NCBI GenBank assembly: GCA_021780755.1
Contig: JAJXYF010000029.1
Location: forward strand, 186,001-250,000
Direction of reading: 5' to 3'
Source of the DNA: Deltaproteobacteria bacterium
GTDB taxonomy: Bacteria > Desulfobacterota > Binatia > Binatales > Binataceae
Length of the DNA stretch: 64,000 bases
Numbering within the stretch: the stretch's first letter is position 1; each line of letters opens with the position of its first letter. Of the stretch, positions 20,066 through 27,654 are shown in pieces. The notes beneath the pieces were generated by a model. The model was not told where the DNA came from and made no database searches. It was given only the letters and a program-made list of their open reading frames with translations. The translations under genes and the position numbers were made by a program.

Positions 20066-20440
20066 ATGAGGCGCGTAATTTTATTGCTCGCGGGGGCGGT
20101 TCTAATGCTCGCCGCAACCACCCTGCCCGCCTTTCGCGCGGTTGCTCAGCAGACGGTCGTTACGGACGACAATTTGGACCAGGCAACAGCCAGTGCGAAG
20201 ACGCCTGCTGATCACGAGGCAATCGCGGCTTACTATGACAAAGAGGCCGCGGACAACGAGAACAAGGCGAAGATCCACCACGCACAGCACCACATCTACG
20301 AGAAGTTCCACTTGAAGGTCGGCACTGATATGGGACCTCACTGCGATGCGCTGGCGAAGGAATATCAGCGCGCTGCCGACCAGGATAAGGCGCTTGCCGC
20401 TGGGCACCGTGAAATGGCCAAAGCGGAGGCTGGGCAGTAA
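20066..20440 (+). CDS. Small periplasmic protein, function unknown
   Basis: 124 residues with a clear signal peptide (MRRVILLLAGAVLMLAATTLPAFRAVA, cleavage before QQ). The mature ~97 residues are mostly helical and charged: EAIAAYYDKEAADNENKAKIHH and ALAKEYQRAADQDKALAAGHREMAKAE, a pattern seen in small periplasmic helical-hairpin proteins. There is a single Cys (HCDAL) and several His, so metal binding is possible but unproven. A strong ribosome site, AAAGGAGGAACC, precedes ATG 20066. Confidence 0.7.
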   Translation: MRRVILLLAGAVLMLAATTLPAFRAVAQQTVVTDDNLDQATASAKTPADHEAIAAYYDKEAADNENKAKIHHAQHHIYEKFHLKVGTDMGPHCDALAKEYQRAADQDKALAAGHREMAKAEAGQ

Positions 20441-20453
20441 AATCTGGTGACGA

Positions 20454-20480
20454 GCAGGGCAAGCCTCAACACTGCCCTGC
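20454..20480 (+). terminator. Candidate hairpin after the small periplasmic gene
   Basis: GCAGGGCA (20454-20461) pairs with TGCCCTGC (20473-20480) over an 11-nt loop, 13 nt after the stop. No T-run follows. Confidence 0.4.
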
Positions 20481-20543
20481 CCGGAGCTACCAGGTCGGCG
20501 ATGCGTCGCATCATTGAGTCTGCGCTAGGCTTGCGGGTGCGCC

Positions 20544-20972
20544 TTACTCCGGCACCACCTCTCCGCTTCCGCCAAACTCTTTCGGAAAATCCTTTAGCTT
20601 AGGCAGCCCGTCTCGTATCCGCAAAACTGTCTCACCGTAGTTTACGTGAAGCGCCGGAGCGAACTTGAACGTCGGTGTGATCGCCGCAAACACGTCAACG
20701 AGTCCGGCCGAAACAAGTTTGGTCATCAGGTGGCCACCGCATTTCCTGCAGTATTGCCGCTGGTTGGCTTCGGTCTTTTTAAACGTCGCAATATGCTCGG
20801 CACCCGCGGTCACTCGCACCGCTTCGGGTTTCCACAGGATGAATGCGTTAACGGGGCCGCCCGACCAGCTTCTGCATGATCCGCAGTGGCAATAACCCAT
20901 GACTTCAGGTTCGCCGGAGACCTCCAGATGAACCGCTCCGCAAAAACATTCGCCTTTGTGCGTTGTCGTCAT
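20544..20972 (-). CDS. GFA-family (CENP-V/GFA fold) zinc protein
   Basis: 142-residue zinc-binding protein of the glutathione-dependent formaldehyde-activating enzyme superfamily. The Cys pairs GECFCGAVHL, YCHCGSCRSW and YCRKCGGHL are the standard two-zinc ligand set; the second cluster has CHCGSC with tryptophan after it, as in the family. Activity on formaldehyde-glutathione is not implied for most members. The frame is open up to 21038, but ATG 20972 has an AAGGAT ribosome site ~6 nt away and gives the usual MTTTHKGECFCG start. Confidence 0.87.
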   Translation of the reverse strand: MTTTHKGECFCGAVHLEVSGEPEVMGYCHCGSCRSWSGGPVNAFILWKPEAVRVTAGAEHIATFKKTEANQRQYCRKCGGHLMTKLVSAGLVDVFAAITPTFKFAPALHVNYGETVLRIRDGLPKLKDFPKEFGGSGEVVPE

Positions 20973-21018
20973 AATCAATCCTTCTCGGGCATCCTCATAG
21001 AGCCATGCCGCGCTCGTT

Positions 21019-21561
21019 TCAGTAATTTGGACGATCATCGTCCCACGCCCAAGGGTAAGTGAATTTCGGGGCCTTTGAAACGAAGGGCCGGGTCGCGTTT
21101 CTGGCGGTCGCGGTGGGCGCCGGCGCGTTTCTATAGCCCGGCGGATACATCCGATAGCACATCAGGTAAACCACCACCCCGGTTATCGATACGTACATCC
21201 AGATCGGCCACGTCCAGCGCGCGATTCGCCGATGACGGTCGAATTTCCCCCTGAGCGCCCGCCACAGCGTGATCAGCACCAGCGGCACGATCGCCGTCGC
21301 AAGAATGATGTGCGTGATCAGAATCGTGAAGTAGATCGGCCGCACGATGCCGTGGCCCTGAAACCGGACGTCGCCGACGTGGTAGTGATAGGTCAGGTAC
21401 GAAATAAAAAATGCCGTCGAGACCGCGAACGCGCTCAACATGCACGCCCGATGCGCCCGCACCCAGCGCTTCCGGATAAAAATAAAGCCCGCCGTCAGCA
21501 GCACGGCCGCGATCGCGTTGAGGATCGCGTTGAGCGGCGCCAGCGAATAATAATCGATCAT
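21019..21561 (-). CDS. DUF420 domain membrane protein (YozB-like)
   Basis: 180-residue integral membrane protein with four to five helices: ~10-28, ~40-60, ~75-98 and ~112-135. Characteristic DUF420 residues are RAHRACMLSAFAVSTAFFISYL, TYHYHVGD, IVRPIYFTILITHIILA and RHRRIARWTWPIWMYVSITG. Family members often sit beside cytochrome-oxidase assembly genes, so a role in haem-copper oxidase biogenesis is plausible; no oxidase genes are in this window. The C-terminal ~30 residues are a soluble Pro/Ala-rich tail. It lies 47 nt upstream of the GFA gene on the same strand. Confidence 0.85.
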   Translation of the reverse strand: MIDYYSLAPLNAILNAIAAVLLTAGFIFIRKRWVRAHRACMLSAFAVSTAFFISYLTYHYHVGDVRFQGHGIVRPIYFTILITHIILATAIVPLVLITLWRALRGKFDRHRRIARWTWPIWMYVSITGVVVYLMCYRMYPPGYRNAPAPTATARNATRPFVSKAPKFTYPWAWDDDRPNY

Positions 21562-21718
21562 GGATGGAGGTTACACGCCGCCCGGCTCGCTAAACATCGC
21601 GCCAAATCAACCACTTTTCCTCGGCGATGGATACCAACGGAGAGGTATGGAACGCATCGCTACCGCAAGCTCGCACATAATCTGCGCATAGTCCGAGAAA
21701 AATTGAACGTAGCGGATG

Positions 21719-22219
21719 TCAGCGATCTGCGCGTTCCACTTTTCCAAAACGCGTGAAAAAATGCCGCAATTGCAGCGCCATTAAGAACGGTCTGGTGTCG
21801 GACAGTTTGATGATGCTGGCGTGATAAGAATTCGCAGTCAGGTCGGATGTCCCTCCACCGTTCTCACCTGGTACCGGTGACGGAAGGATTTCTAAGGCCG
21901 CGTCCAGCGAGGCTTTCCATTGTCTGGCGAGTTCACCGATTCTAATCGTTGTCCATCCGTCAAATCGCTTCGGAGGCTTAAAGCCAGTAGCATTTAGCTC
22001 TGCTCTGGGGCTCAGGTATCGAACGACCGCCCTATTCACCACACCATTTCCGAGTCGATCGACTGACCAATCGTCGCCCCGATTCTCTTGGAAATGCGTT
22101 AACAAGATCCCTTCAAAGCGATCTTGATCATCGGCTCCGGCTAGCAATGGCTCGTCGAAAAGCCGACGGCCAATATATTCGTTGGCTCCGACGCTAGCCG
22201 GAGGATCCCACAAAGGCAT
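21719..22219 (-). CDS. Unknown protein, third gene of a low-GC three-gene cassette
   Basis: 166-residue protein. It has no membrane segment or signal peptide and no domain I can name. Visible conserved-looking features are GANEYIGRRLFDEP, DWSVDRLG (SVDR), and FKPPKRFDGWTTIRIGELARQW with a GW pair. The combination of an RRLF segment, a later SVDR motif and a GW segment reminds me of orphan hypothetical proteins seen in bacterial gene cassettes, but I cannot name one. The start overlaps the previous gene by 26 nt (ATG 22219; TTG and GTG lie 4-5 codons upstream). GC is near 50% against ~67% around it. Confidence 0.55.
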   Translation of the reverse strand: MPLWDPPASVGANEYIGRRLFDEPLLAGADDQDRFEGILLTHFQENRGDDWSVDRLGNGVVNRAVVRYLSPRAELNATGFKPPKRFDGWTTIRIGELARQWKASLDAALEILPSPVPGENGGGTSDLTANSYHASIIKLSDTRPFLMALQLRHFFTRFGKVERADR

Positions 22220-22880
22220 TCCGGCCTGCACCAAGCATCTGCACGATCTTCCTTAGTTCACCCCGTAGCACCGTGCCGCCTTTGTCCTCTGCTGGGTCGA
22301 GAGTTTTCTCGAAAAATTCCTCACCATTCGCGGCAAAAAGGATCGTGGATTCCGTCGATACGACAGTCGTGAGCGTTCCGTGCTCGCCCTTGAACTCAGC
22401 AACAAGCCTGCCATCCCTGGACGAATAGATGAATGGCTCACTAGGTAGAAGGCTCGCCGAACTCCGAAAAAAGTTTAACCCAGCCTTCGCGACACTCTCA
22501 CTTAACCAACGACCCGGTTCTTCGGATCGTCGCTCTTCGGAGGCAACCGAGTCCTCTATTCTGCGCTCGACTCGGCGCAGCCAAGTGGGCTGTTGTGCTT
22601 CTGACTCGGTCGCGGAAAGAAGATGGGGAATAGATTCCGTCAACTTCGTTCCCGGGATTTCAAACGCTTCAACGTCGCGCAGTCCAAATGTACCCACATC
22701 CGCAAGCACTTTTGATGCAGCGTCGAGCAGTCGAAGCGTCGCAAACACTTTTGATGTAGCGTCGAGCAGTCGAAGCGTCGCGAAATCCGCATACACCGTT
22801 GGTGGATTGTCGGACACTTGAAGTGTAGTGACATCCGCAAACACTTGGGGTGTGAGGAGCATCGTCTGCTGCTGAATCAT
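22194..22880 (-). CDS. Unknown protein with repetitive N-terminus, second gene of the low-GC cassette
   Basis: 228 residues. Residues ~15-73 are four imperfect 13-16-residue repeats: FADVTTLQVSDNPPTV, YADFATLRLLDATSKV, FATLRLLDAASKV and LADVGTFGLRDVEA. A charged linker with RRVERRIEDSV follows. The C-terminal part (~140-215) contains EPFIYSSRDGRLVAEFKG, then a beta-rich stretch ending LRGELRKIVQML; EPFI.S..DG patterns recur in orphan accessory proteins. Function is unknown. It overlaps the upstream DUF3467-like gene by 4 nt (ATGA) and the downstream gene by 26 nt, so the three are one operon. Confidence 0.6.
   Translation of the reverse strand: MIQQQTMLLTPQVFADVTTLQVSDNPPTVYADFATLRLLDATSKVFATLRLLDAASKVLADVGTFGLRDVEAFEIPGTKLTESIPHLLSATESEAQQPTWLRRVERRIEDSVASEERRSEEPGRWLSESVAKAGLNFFRSSASLLPSEPFIYSSRDGRLVAEFKGEHGTLTTVVSTESTILFAANGEEFFEKTLDPAEDKGGTVLRGELRKIVQMLGAGRNAFVGSSG
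22680..22838 (-). repeat. Tandem 48-nt coding repeats in the 5' part of the middle cassette gene
   Basis: On the minus strand four units begin GTGTTTGCGGATGTC, GTGTATGCGGATTTC, GTGTTTGCGACGCTT and GTGCTTGCGGATGTG. Units are 48 nt, except the third, which lacks 9 nt (39). The second and third are almost identical over the shared ACGCTTCGACTGCTCGACGC core, so the array has recently expanded or converted. All length changes keep the frame. Confidence 0.75.
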
Positions 22881-23185
22881 GGTAGGAGACCCAATTGTTT
22901 CATTAGCTCAGCCGGAAGCGGAATTTTACCATGTTGCTTCTCGTAATCTTCCAGACCGCGCGCTAGAGTCCGGCTCACAATGGCGGCGAGTTGCGGACTG
23001 ACTCGTATCTGCACGAGCGGTTTGAAAGTGGTTTTCACGGACTGTTGACGCGCAGTGCCCTGTTGCGGTTGGGGAGGCACTTGCAGTCCAAACACCAGCG
23101 TCGCGTCAAATGGGCTGAGCGCGATCTGAATGCCATTGGCATAGAAATCAAGAACTTCTTCTCGTTTGTTTTCGTCGTCAGCCAT
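22877..23185 (-). CDS. Small DUF3467-like protein, first gene of the low-GC cassette
   Basis: 102-residue protein. YANGIQIALSPFDATLVFGLQVP followed by VQIRVSPQLAAIVSRTLARGLEDYEK and GKIPLP matches the DUF3467 pattern: an ANG..I..SPFD strand, then a V.I..SP..A..L...L...L..YE..HG.IP helix. DUF3467 proteins are small and uncharacterised. The open frame extends to 23530, but upstream codons look random and ATG 23185 begins at the acidic MADDENKREE typical of the family. ATGA overlap with the next gene shows translational coupling. No strong ribosome site is seen. Confidence 0.6.
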   Translation of the reverse strand: MADDENKREEVLDFYANGIQIALSPFDATLVFGLQVPPQPQQGTARQQSVKTTFKPLVQIRVSPQLAAIVSRTLARGLEDYEKQHGKIPLPAELMKQLGLLP

Positions 23186-23841
23186 ACAGTCCACAACCTG
23201 AGAGAGGGTGGCACCCTTCTCGTAGGGGAAACCGGAACCAAACACTACAATGAACGTTCGAGGAAAGACAATCAAATAAGTTGCGCTTATTTGGCTCCCC
23301 TGTTCACGTCGCTCAACTATCATATCCCCGGAAATCTTGGTTTTCGGCAGGCCCGATCGGCTCAAATCTGTGTCAAGCGCGCCGCTCTGCCCACAAATTG
23401 TAGCGCACTCATCGTAATCGATCATGCGTGTTTGCGGCGCCTTCGCGCGCCGTGCCCTCACCTTCCAAAAAGGAGTATAATTCCTTTTGATGAACCGACG
23501 CGAAACGAACCTCACACGCTCGCGCGTCACGCAACCAGATCATTAGCCAAACCCGCGAACCAAATGCACGTATATAAGTCACCCTTGCGTAGCACTCCCG
23601 CACCGTCCCGCCCATTAAAGGACGAAACTTCGTGACAACGGAATTCCTCTTGCGCCGAAAACGCCCCCGCAAAAACTTTTTTTTACAAAACGAACCATCC
23701 CTTTTTCAAAAATGCGAAATCAATCAACCCGCGTTTCGTTTGTGCTCCCGCACCCGTTTTGGTTAATTAAGCCAGACAACCTTTGAACTCTGGGGGCTGC
23801 CAGCGACCAACGCGGCGGACCCCGCAAACGGAGGACCGTTA
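23186..23841. other. Low-GC gene-poor interval (656 bp)
   Basis: No credible gene on either strand. GC drops to ~45% around 23700-23760 (runs of T at 23679-23686 and 23701-23706). It is the upstream region of the low-GC cassette and also of the amidohydrolase at 23842, so promoters for both probably lie here; the rest looks like foreign or decayed DNA. Confidence 0.5.
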
Positions 23842-24942
23842 ATGCTCAAGCCGATCATTTCCGCTGATTCCCACATCACCGAACCGCCCGGCTGTTACAT
23901 CGACCGCATCGACCGCAAGTACAAGGACACCGCCCCGCACATGGTCCATGACGCCAAGATGGGCGACATCTTCGTCATCGAGGGCAGCTCCAAGCCGATC
24001 CCGATGGGGTTGGTCGCCGCCGCCGGCGTCGATGCGATGGACCTCAAAATGTTTGGCGCCAAGTTCGAGAACCTCCATCGCGGCGGATGGGACCCCGAGG
24101 CCCGCATGGCCGACCAGGACCGCGACGGCGTCGCCTGCGAAGTCATCTACGCCACCGTCGGCATGCTGCTCTGCAATCATCCCGACTACGATTACAAGAA
24201 AGCCTGTTTCGACGCCTACAACATCTGGCTCGCCGAATACTGCGCGGCGCACCCGGACCGCCTCATCGGTCTCGGCCAGACCGCCATGCGCTCGGTCGAA
24301 GAGGGCATCGCCGACGTGCGCAAGATGAAGGAAATGGGTCTGCGCGGCGTCATGATGCCGGGCAATCCACAGGTCGCCGATTACGACGATCCGATCTATG
24401 CGCCGTTCTGGGAAGCCGTCATCGACATGAAGATGCCGCTCAGCTTCCACATCCTCACCAGCAAGCAGGACAACTTCAAAACCCGCGGACCCCGCATCAA
24501 CAGCTTCCTGTCGATCATCCGCGGCAATCAGGACCTCATCGGCACCTTCATTTTCGGCGGCGTCTTCCAGCGCCATCCGCAGCTCAAGATCGTGTGCGTC
24601 GAGGCGGACGCCGGTTGGGTGCCGCATTACATGTATCGAATGGATCACGCCTACAATCGCCATCGCGCCTGGATGCTCAAGGGTCGCGAGCTCGAAAAGA
24701 AGCCCAGCGAATACTTCCGCGAGCACGTCTACACCACCTTCCAGGACGACTGGGTGGCGTTCGCGATGAAGGACCTGTGCAACACGCGCCGCCTCATGTG
24801 GGCCAACGACTTTCCGCATAGCGACTCGACCTGGCCGTGGTCGCAGGACATCCTGAAGGAGCACACCAAAAACCTGACCGAGCAGGAAAAAAACTGGATC
24901 CTGCACGACAACGTCGCGGAGCTCTACAACATCAGCATCTGA
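23842..24942 (+). CDS. Amidohydrolase family protein (amidohydrolase_2 / metal-dependent hydrolase)
   Basis: 366-residue TIM-barrel hydrolase or decarboxylase of the ACMSD-like amidohydrolase_2 group. The metal-site motif SADSHITEPP (DxH form, ~7-16) starts the barrel. Others are MADQDRDGVACEVIYAT (~88), GLRGVMMPGNP (~165), LSFHILT (~200, metal His), VCVEADAGWVPHYMYRMD (~250) and MWANDFPHSDSTWP (~315, last metal Asp). Such proteins act on aromatic or lactone substrates in soil catabolism. Ribosome site CGGAGGACCG precedes ATG 23842. A terminator hairpin follows at 24973. Confidence 0.88.
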   Translation: MLKPIISADSHITEPPGCYIDRIDRKYKDTAPHMVHDAKMGDIFVIEGSSKPIPMGLVAAAGVDAMDLKMFGAKFENLHRGGWDPEARMADQDRDGVACEVIYATVGMLLCNHPDYDYKKACFDAYNIWLAEYCAAHPDRLIGLGQTAMRSVEEGIADVRKMKEMGLRGVMMPGNPQVADYDDPIYAPFWEAVIDMKMPLSFHILTSKQDNFKTRGPRINSFLSIIRGNQDLIGTFIFGGVFQRHPQLKIVCVEADAGWVPHYMYRMDHAYNRHRAWMLKGRELEKKPSEYFREHVYTTFQDDWVAFAMKDLCNTRRLMWANDFPHSDSTWPWSQDILKEHTKNLTEQEKNWILHDNVAELYNISI

Positions 24943-24972
24943 GGAGCATCACGAAGATTGCGAATCAATCGC

Positions 24973-25011
24973 GAACGCCGCCGGCCACCTGGTCGGCGGC
25001 GTTCTTCGTTT
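24973..25011 (+). terminator. Rho-independent terminator after the amidohydrolase
   Basis: GAACGCCGCCG (24973-24983) pairs with CGGCGGCGTTC (24994-25004), 11 bp, over a 10-nt loop, followed by the T-rich TTCGTTT. It lies 31 nt after the stop and separates the gene from panE. Confidence 0.75.
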
Positions 25012-25110
25012 CCGTCGCGCTACTAGGATAACCGCGCAAAATGCTTTAATGGCGCCGTGAGACCCGCACCAGAAAACACGATGCAAGAACGAACCCGTGA
25101 AGGCCCCGCG

Positions 25111-26037
25111 ATGAAAATCCTCGTGATGGGCGCGGGCGCGGTCGGCGCTTACTTCGGCGCGCGTCTCCAGCAGGCGGGTGAGCAGGTGATCTTCGGTGCG
25201 CGCGGCGACAACCTCCGTGCGCTCAAGGATCGCGGCCTCGACTTCAAGAGCTGCGACGGCGACTTCTCGCTGGCCGTCACCGCGACCGGTGATCCGCGCG
25301 AGTTCGCGCCCTACGACCTCATCCTGTTCTGCGTCAAATCCTACGACACCGCCGCCTCCGCCGACGCTCTCCAGGGGTGCCTGAACCCCGGTGGCGCCAT
25401 CCTGACCCTGCAAAACGGAATCGAGAACGAACTGCTGCTGGCGGAGCGTTTCGGCCACGACGCCGTGATGGGCGGCAACGCGCGCATCGGTGCGGAACTC
25501 GTCGCGCCGGGCTCCATCGTCCATCGCACCGGCGGGCTAATCGAATTCGGCGAACTCGACGGCCGCGACACGGATCGCGCGCAGCGTCTCGCGGAGATGT
25601 TCCGACGTGCCGGAATCTTCGGCACTTTGACGATGCGCCTCGCGACCATTCGCTGGGAAAAATTGCTCTGGAATGCCGCCTTCAACACGGTGACGACACT
25701 CACGCGGTGCAACGTCGGTACGGTCATCGACGATACCGCCGGCATCGAGTTGCTGCGCGCCCTGATGCGGGAAATCGCGGCGGTCGCGCGCGCTGAGGGC
25801 GTCGAACTCGGAGATGCGCAGGTTGAGGCGCAAATCACGCGGTCGCGCGCCAGTCTGCGCATGGTGCGGCCTTCGACCCTGCAGGACTCCGAACGCGGCA
25901 AGCCGCTCGAATACGAGGCACTGTGCGGCGCGGTGGTGCGCGCCGGACGCCGCCATCGGATTGCCACGCCTTACATGGATACGGTTTACGCGTTGATGAA
26001 GCTGCTCGATCGAAATCTCGCGCGACAGGCCGGATGA
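25111..26037 (+). CDS. panE: 2-dehydropantoate 2-reductase (PanE/ApbA family)
   Basis: 308-residue NADPH-dependent ketopantoate-reductase-family protein, nominally of pantothenate synthesis. The Rossmann motif is VMGAGAVGAYFGARL (~5-19). The catalytic Lys is in RWEKLLWNAAFNTV (~190) and the Glu-bearing segment is KPLEYEALCGAVVRAG (~270). Many organisms carry several paralogues acting on other 2-oxo acids, so panE function is likely but not certain. The open frame starts at GTG 25057; ATG 25111 (MKILVMGAG) is preferred for family-typical start and the GAAGG site upstream. It is 11 nt upstream of the extradiol dioxygenase, so the two are probably co-transcribed. Confidence 0.85.
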   Translation: MKILVMGAGAVGAYFGARLQQAGEQVIFGARGDNLRALKDRGLDFKSCDGDFSLAVTATGDPREFAPYDLILFCVKSYDTAASADALQGCLNPGGAILTLQNGIENELLLAERFGHDAVMGGNARIGAELVAPGSIVHRTGGLIEFGELDGRDTDRAQRLAEMFRRAGIFGTLTMRLATIRWEKLLWNAAFNTVTTLTRCNVGTVIDDTAGIELLRALMREIAAVARAEGVELGDAQVEAQITRSRASLRMVRPSTLQDSERGKPLEYEALCGAVVRAGRRHRIATPYMDTVYALMKLLDRNLARQAG

Positions 26038-26048
26038 GGAGAACGCGA

Positions 26049-26954
26049 ATGGCGAGTGTCACACAATTGGGTTACCTCGGTTTGACCGTCAGCAAACTTG
26101 GTGAGTGGGAAAAATTCGCGACCGGCGTGCTCGGACTTCAGCTTGCCGGCAAGACCGCCGACGGCGCGCTGTTGTTGCGGATGGACGAGTATCACCATCG
26201 CTTCATCGTCAGCGAAGGTCCCGATGACGACCTCGCGTTCGCCGGCTGGGAGGTGCCCTCTCAGCCCGCATTGATGGAACTTGCCGGGCAGATCAAGGCG
26301 GCCGGCATCGAGGTGCAGGCGGGCAGCGCCGAAGAAGCGGCCCGGCGCGGCGTCGCCGAATTTATCAGGTTTGCCGACCCCAGCGGCAACCCGGCCGAAG
26401 CGTACTACGGGCCGCTCATCAGCTTCGAGAACCCGTTCCGTTCGCCACGCGCCATTTCCGGCTTCGATACCGGGACGATGGGCCTCGGCCACATCGTGGT
26501 GCGCGTCGATGATGCGCAGCGCGGCCTGCACTTTTATCGCGACGTGCTCGGCATGCGAATCAGCGACTTCATCGACCTGAAAATGCGGCGCGGACGCCCG
26601 ACCGACAACCTTAAACTCACCTTCATGCATTGCAATCCGCGCCATCATTCGATCGCCTTTGGCGCTATCCCGGTGCCCAAGCGACTGCTGCACTTCATGT
26701 TGCAGGTGAAATCGATCGATGACGTCGGCTCGACCTATTACGTCGCGCAGGACGCCGGCGCCGAGATTTCTGCTTCGCTCGGACGCCATACCAACGATCA
26801 CATGGTGTCGTTCTACATGCGCACGCCGGCGGGCTTCGAAGTCGAATACGGATACGGCGCCCGCACCATCGACGACCGCATCTGGAAGGTCGAGCGCCAC
26901 GAGGCGCCGAGCATCTGGGGCCATCGCGGACTAGCCGGAACCCCCGCCAAATGA
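26049..26954 (+). CDS. Extradiol ring-cleavage dioxygenase (type I, BphC-like, VOC family)
   Basis: 301-residue two-domain vicinal-oxygen-chelate dioxygenase that opens catechols beside the hydroxyls, using Fe(II). The iron ligands are visible: LGHIVVRVDD (His ~148), CNPRHHSIAF (His ~202-203) and FEVEYGYGART (Glu ~260). The segment GRHTNDHMVSFYMRTPAGFEVEYG is nearly diagnostic of 2,3-dihydroxybiphenyl dioxygenases. No hydroxylase or ferredoxin gene lies beside it; the neighbour is panE. ATG 26049 fits the VOC start SVTQLGYLGLTV. Substrate could be a biphenyl-, sterol- or plant-aromatic-derived catechol; unresolved. Confidence 0.92.
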   Translation: MASVTQLGYLGLTVSKLGEWEKFATGVLGLQLAGKTADGALLLRMDEYHHRFIVSEGPDDDLAFAGWEVPSQPALMELAGQIKAAGIEVQAGSAEEAARRGVAEFIRFADPSGNPAEAYYGPLISFENPFRSPRAISGFDTGTMGLGHIVVRVDDAQRGLHFYRDVLGMRISDFIDLKMRRGRPTDNLKLTFMHCNPRHHSIAFGAIPVPKRLLHFMLQVKSIDDVGSTYYVAQDAGAEISASLGRHTNDHMVSFYMRTPAGFEVEYGYGARTIDDRIWKVERHEAPSIWGHRGLAGTPAK

Positions 26955-26980
26955 CCGGGCGCCCCGCTCGACGCGGCGAC

Positions 26981-27640
26981 TCAGGCGCGTGTATTGAATT
27001 GATTCATCGCGCGCTCCAGTCCGTCGCGAATCACCGCCAGCACCGCTTCACCGGCGCGCACGAGTATCGGCTCGAACTCGCTCGCTTCGTCGCGACCAAG
27101 CGGCTTGAGCACGTAATCGATATCGCCGCGGGTATCCTCGGATTGGCCCGGATGACCGATGCCCACGCGCACGCGAATGAAATCCTTGCCGAGCGCTTCG
27201 GCGATCGAGCGCACGCCGCGATTACCCGCGTCGCCGCCCCCGCGCTTGATCCGGATGCGGCCCGCCGCCAGGTCCATATCGTCGTGGACCACGATCACGC
27301 GCTCCAGCGGCACCTTGAAGTAACCCGACATTCCAGCGGCACATTCACCGCTGCGATTGTAAAACGTTTGCGGCAGCGCGAACATCGTAATCGCGCCGTC
27401 CCCGCGCGCCTCGCCGTAAAAGCCGTTGAACTTGCGCCGCGTCAAATCGGCGCCCCGGGCCGCGGCCAGCCGCTCGACCACCATGAAGCCAAGGTTGTGG
27501 CGTGAGCGGCGATACTGCTCGCCTGGATTTCCCAGGCCGACGACCAGCCATCGCGTCTCGCCGGCGATTGGCGCCGCCGCGCCGGGCGCCGCGCCATTGG
27601 CGGGCCGGAACTTGTCGAAGAGGCGTCCGAACCGGCTCAT
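26981..27640 (-). CDS. pth: Peptidyl-tRNA hydrolase Pth
   Basis: 219-residue cytosolic hydrolase that frees tRNA from dropped-off peptidyl-tRNA. Family motifs are LVVGLGNPGEQYRRSRHNLGF (Asn and catalytic His, ~33-53), ALPQTFYNRSG (~87) and VVHDDMDLAAGRIRIKRGGG (catalytic Asp, ~117). The GGGHGGHNGL loop of Escherichia coli Pth is changed to GGGDAGNRG here. It is ~30 residues longer at the N-terminus than usual (Ala/Pro-rich before the first strand). It ends the minus-strand run; 14 nt separates it from hisC. Confidence 0.92.
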   Translation of the reverse strand: MSRFGRLFDKFRPANGAAPGAAAPIAGETRWLVVGLGNPGEQYRRSRHNLGFMVVERLAAARGADLTRRKFNGFYGEARGDGAITMFALPQTFYNRSGECAAGMSGYFKVPLERVIVVHDDMDLAAGRIRIKRGGGDAGNRGVRSIAEALGKDFIRVRVGIGHPGQSEDTRGDIDYVLKPLGRDEASEFEPILVRAGEAVLAVIRDGLERAMNQFNTRA

Positions 27641-27654
27641 GGCGCGTGCGAACT

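Noticed and set aside
22690..22830. CRISPR-like array
   Set aside because: Repeats are contiguous and coding, without unique spacers.
23409..23672. Minus-strand frame upstream of the DUF3467-like gene
   Set aside because: Random-looking Arg-rich product; no ribosome site; would have to precede the cassette without support.
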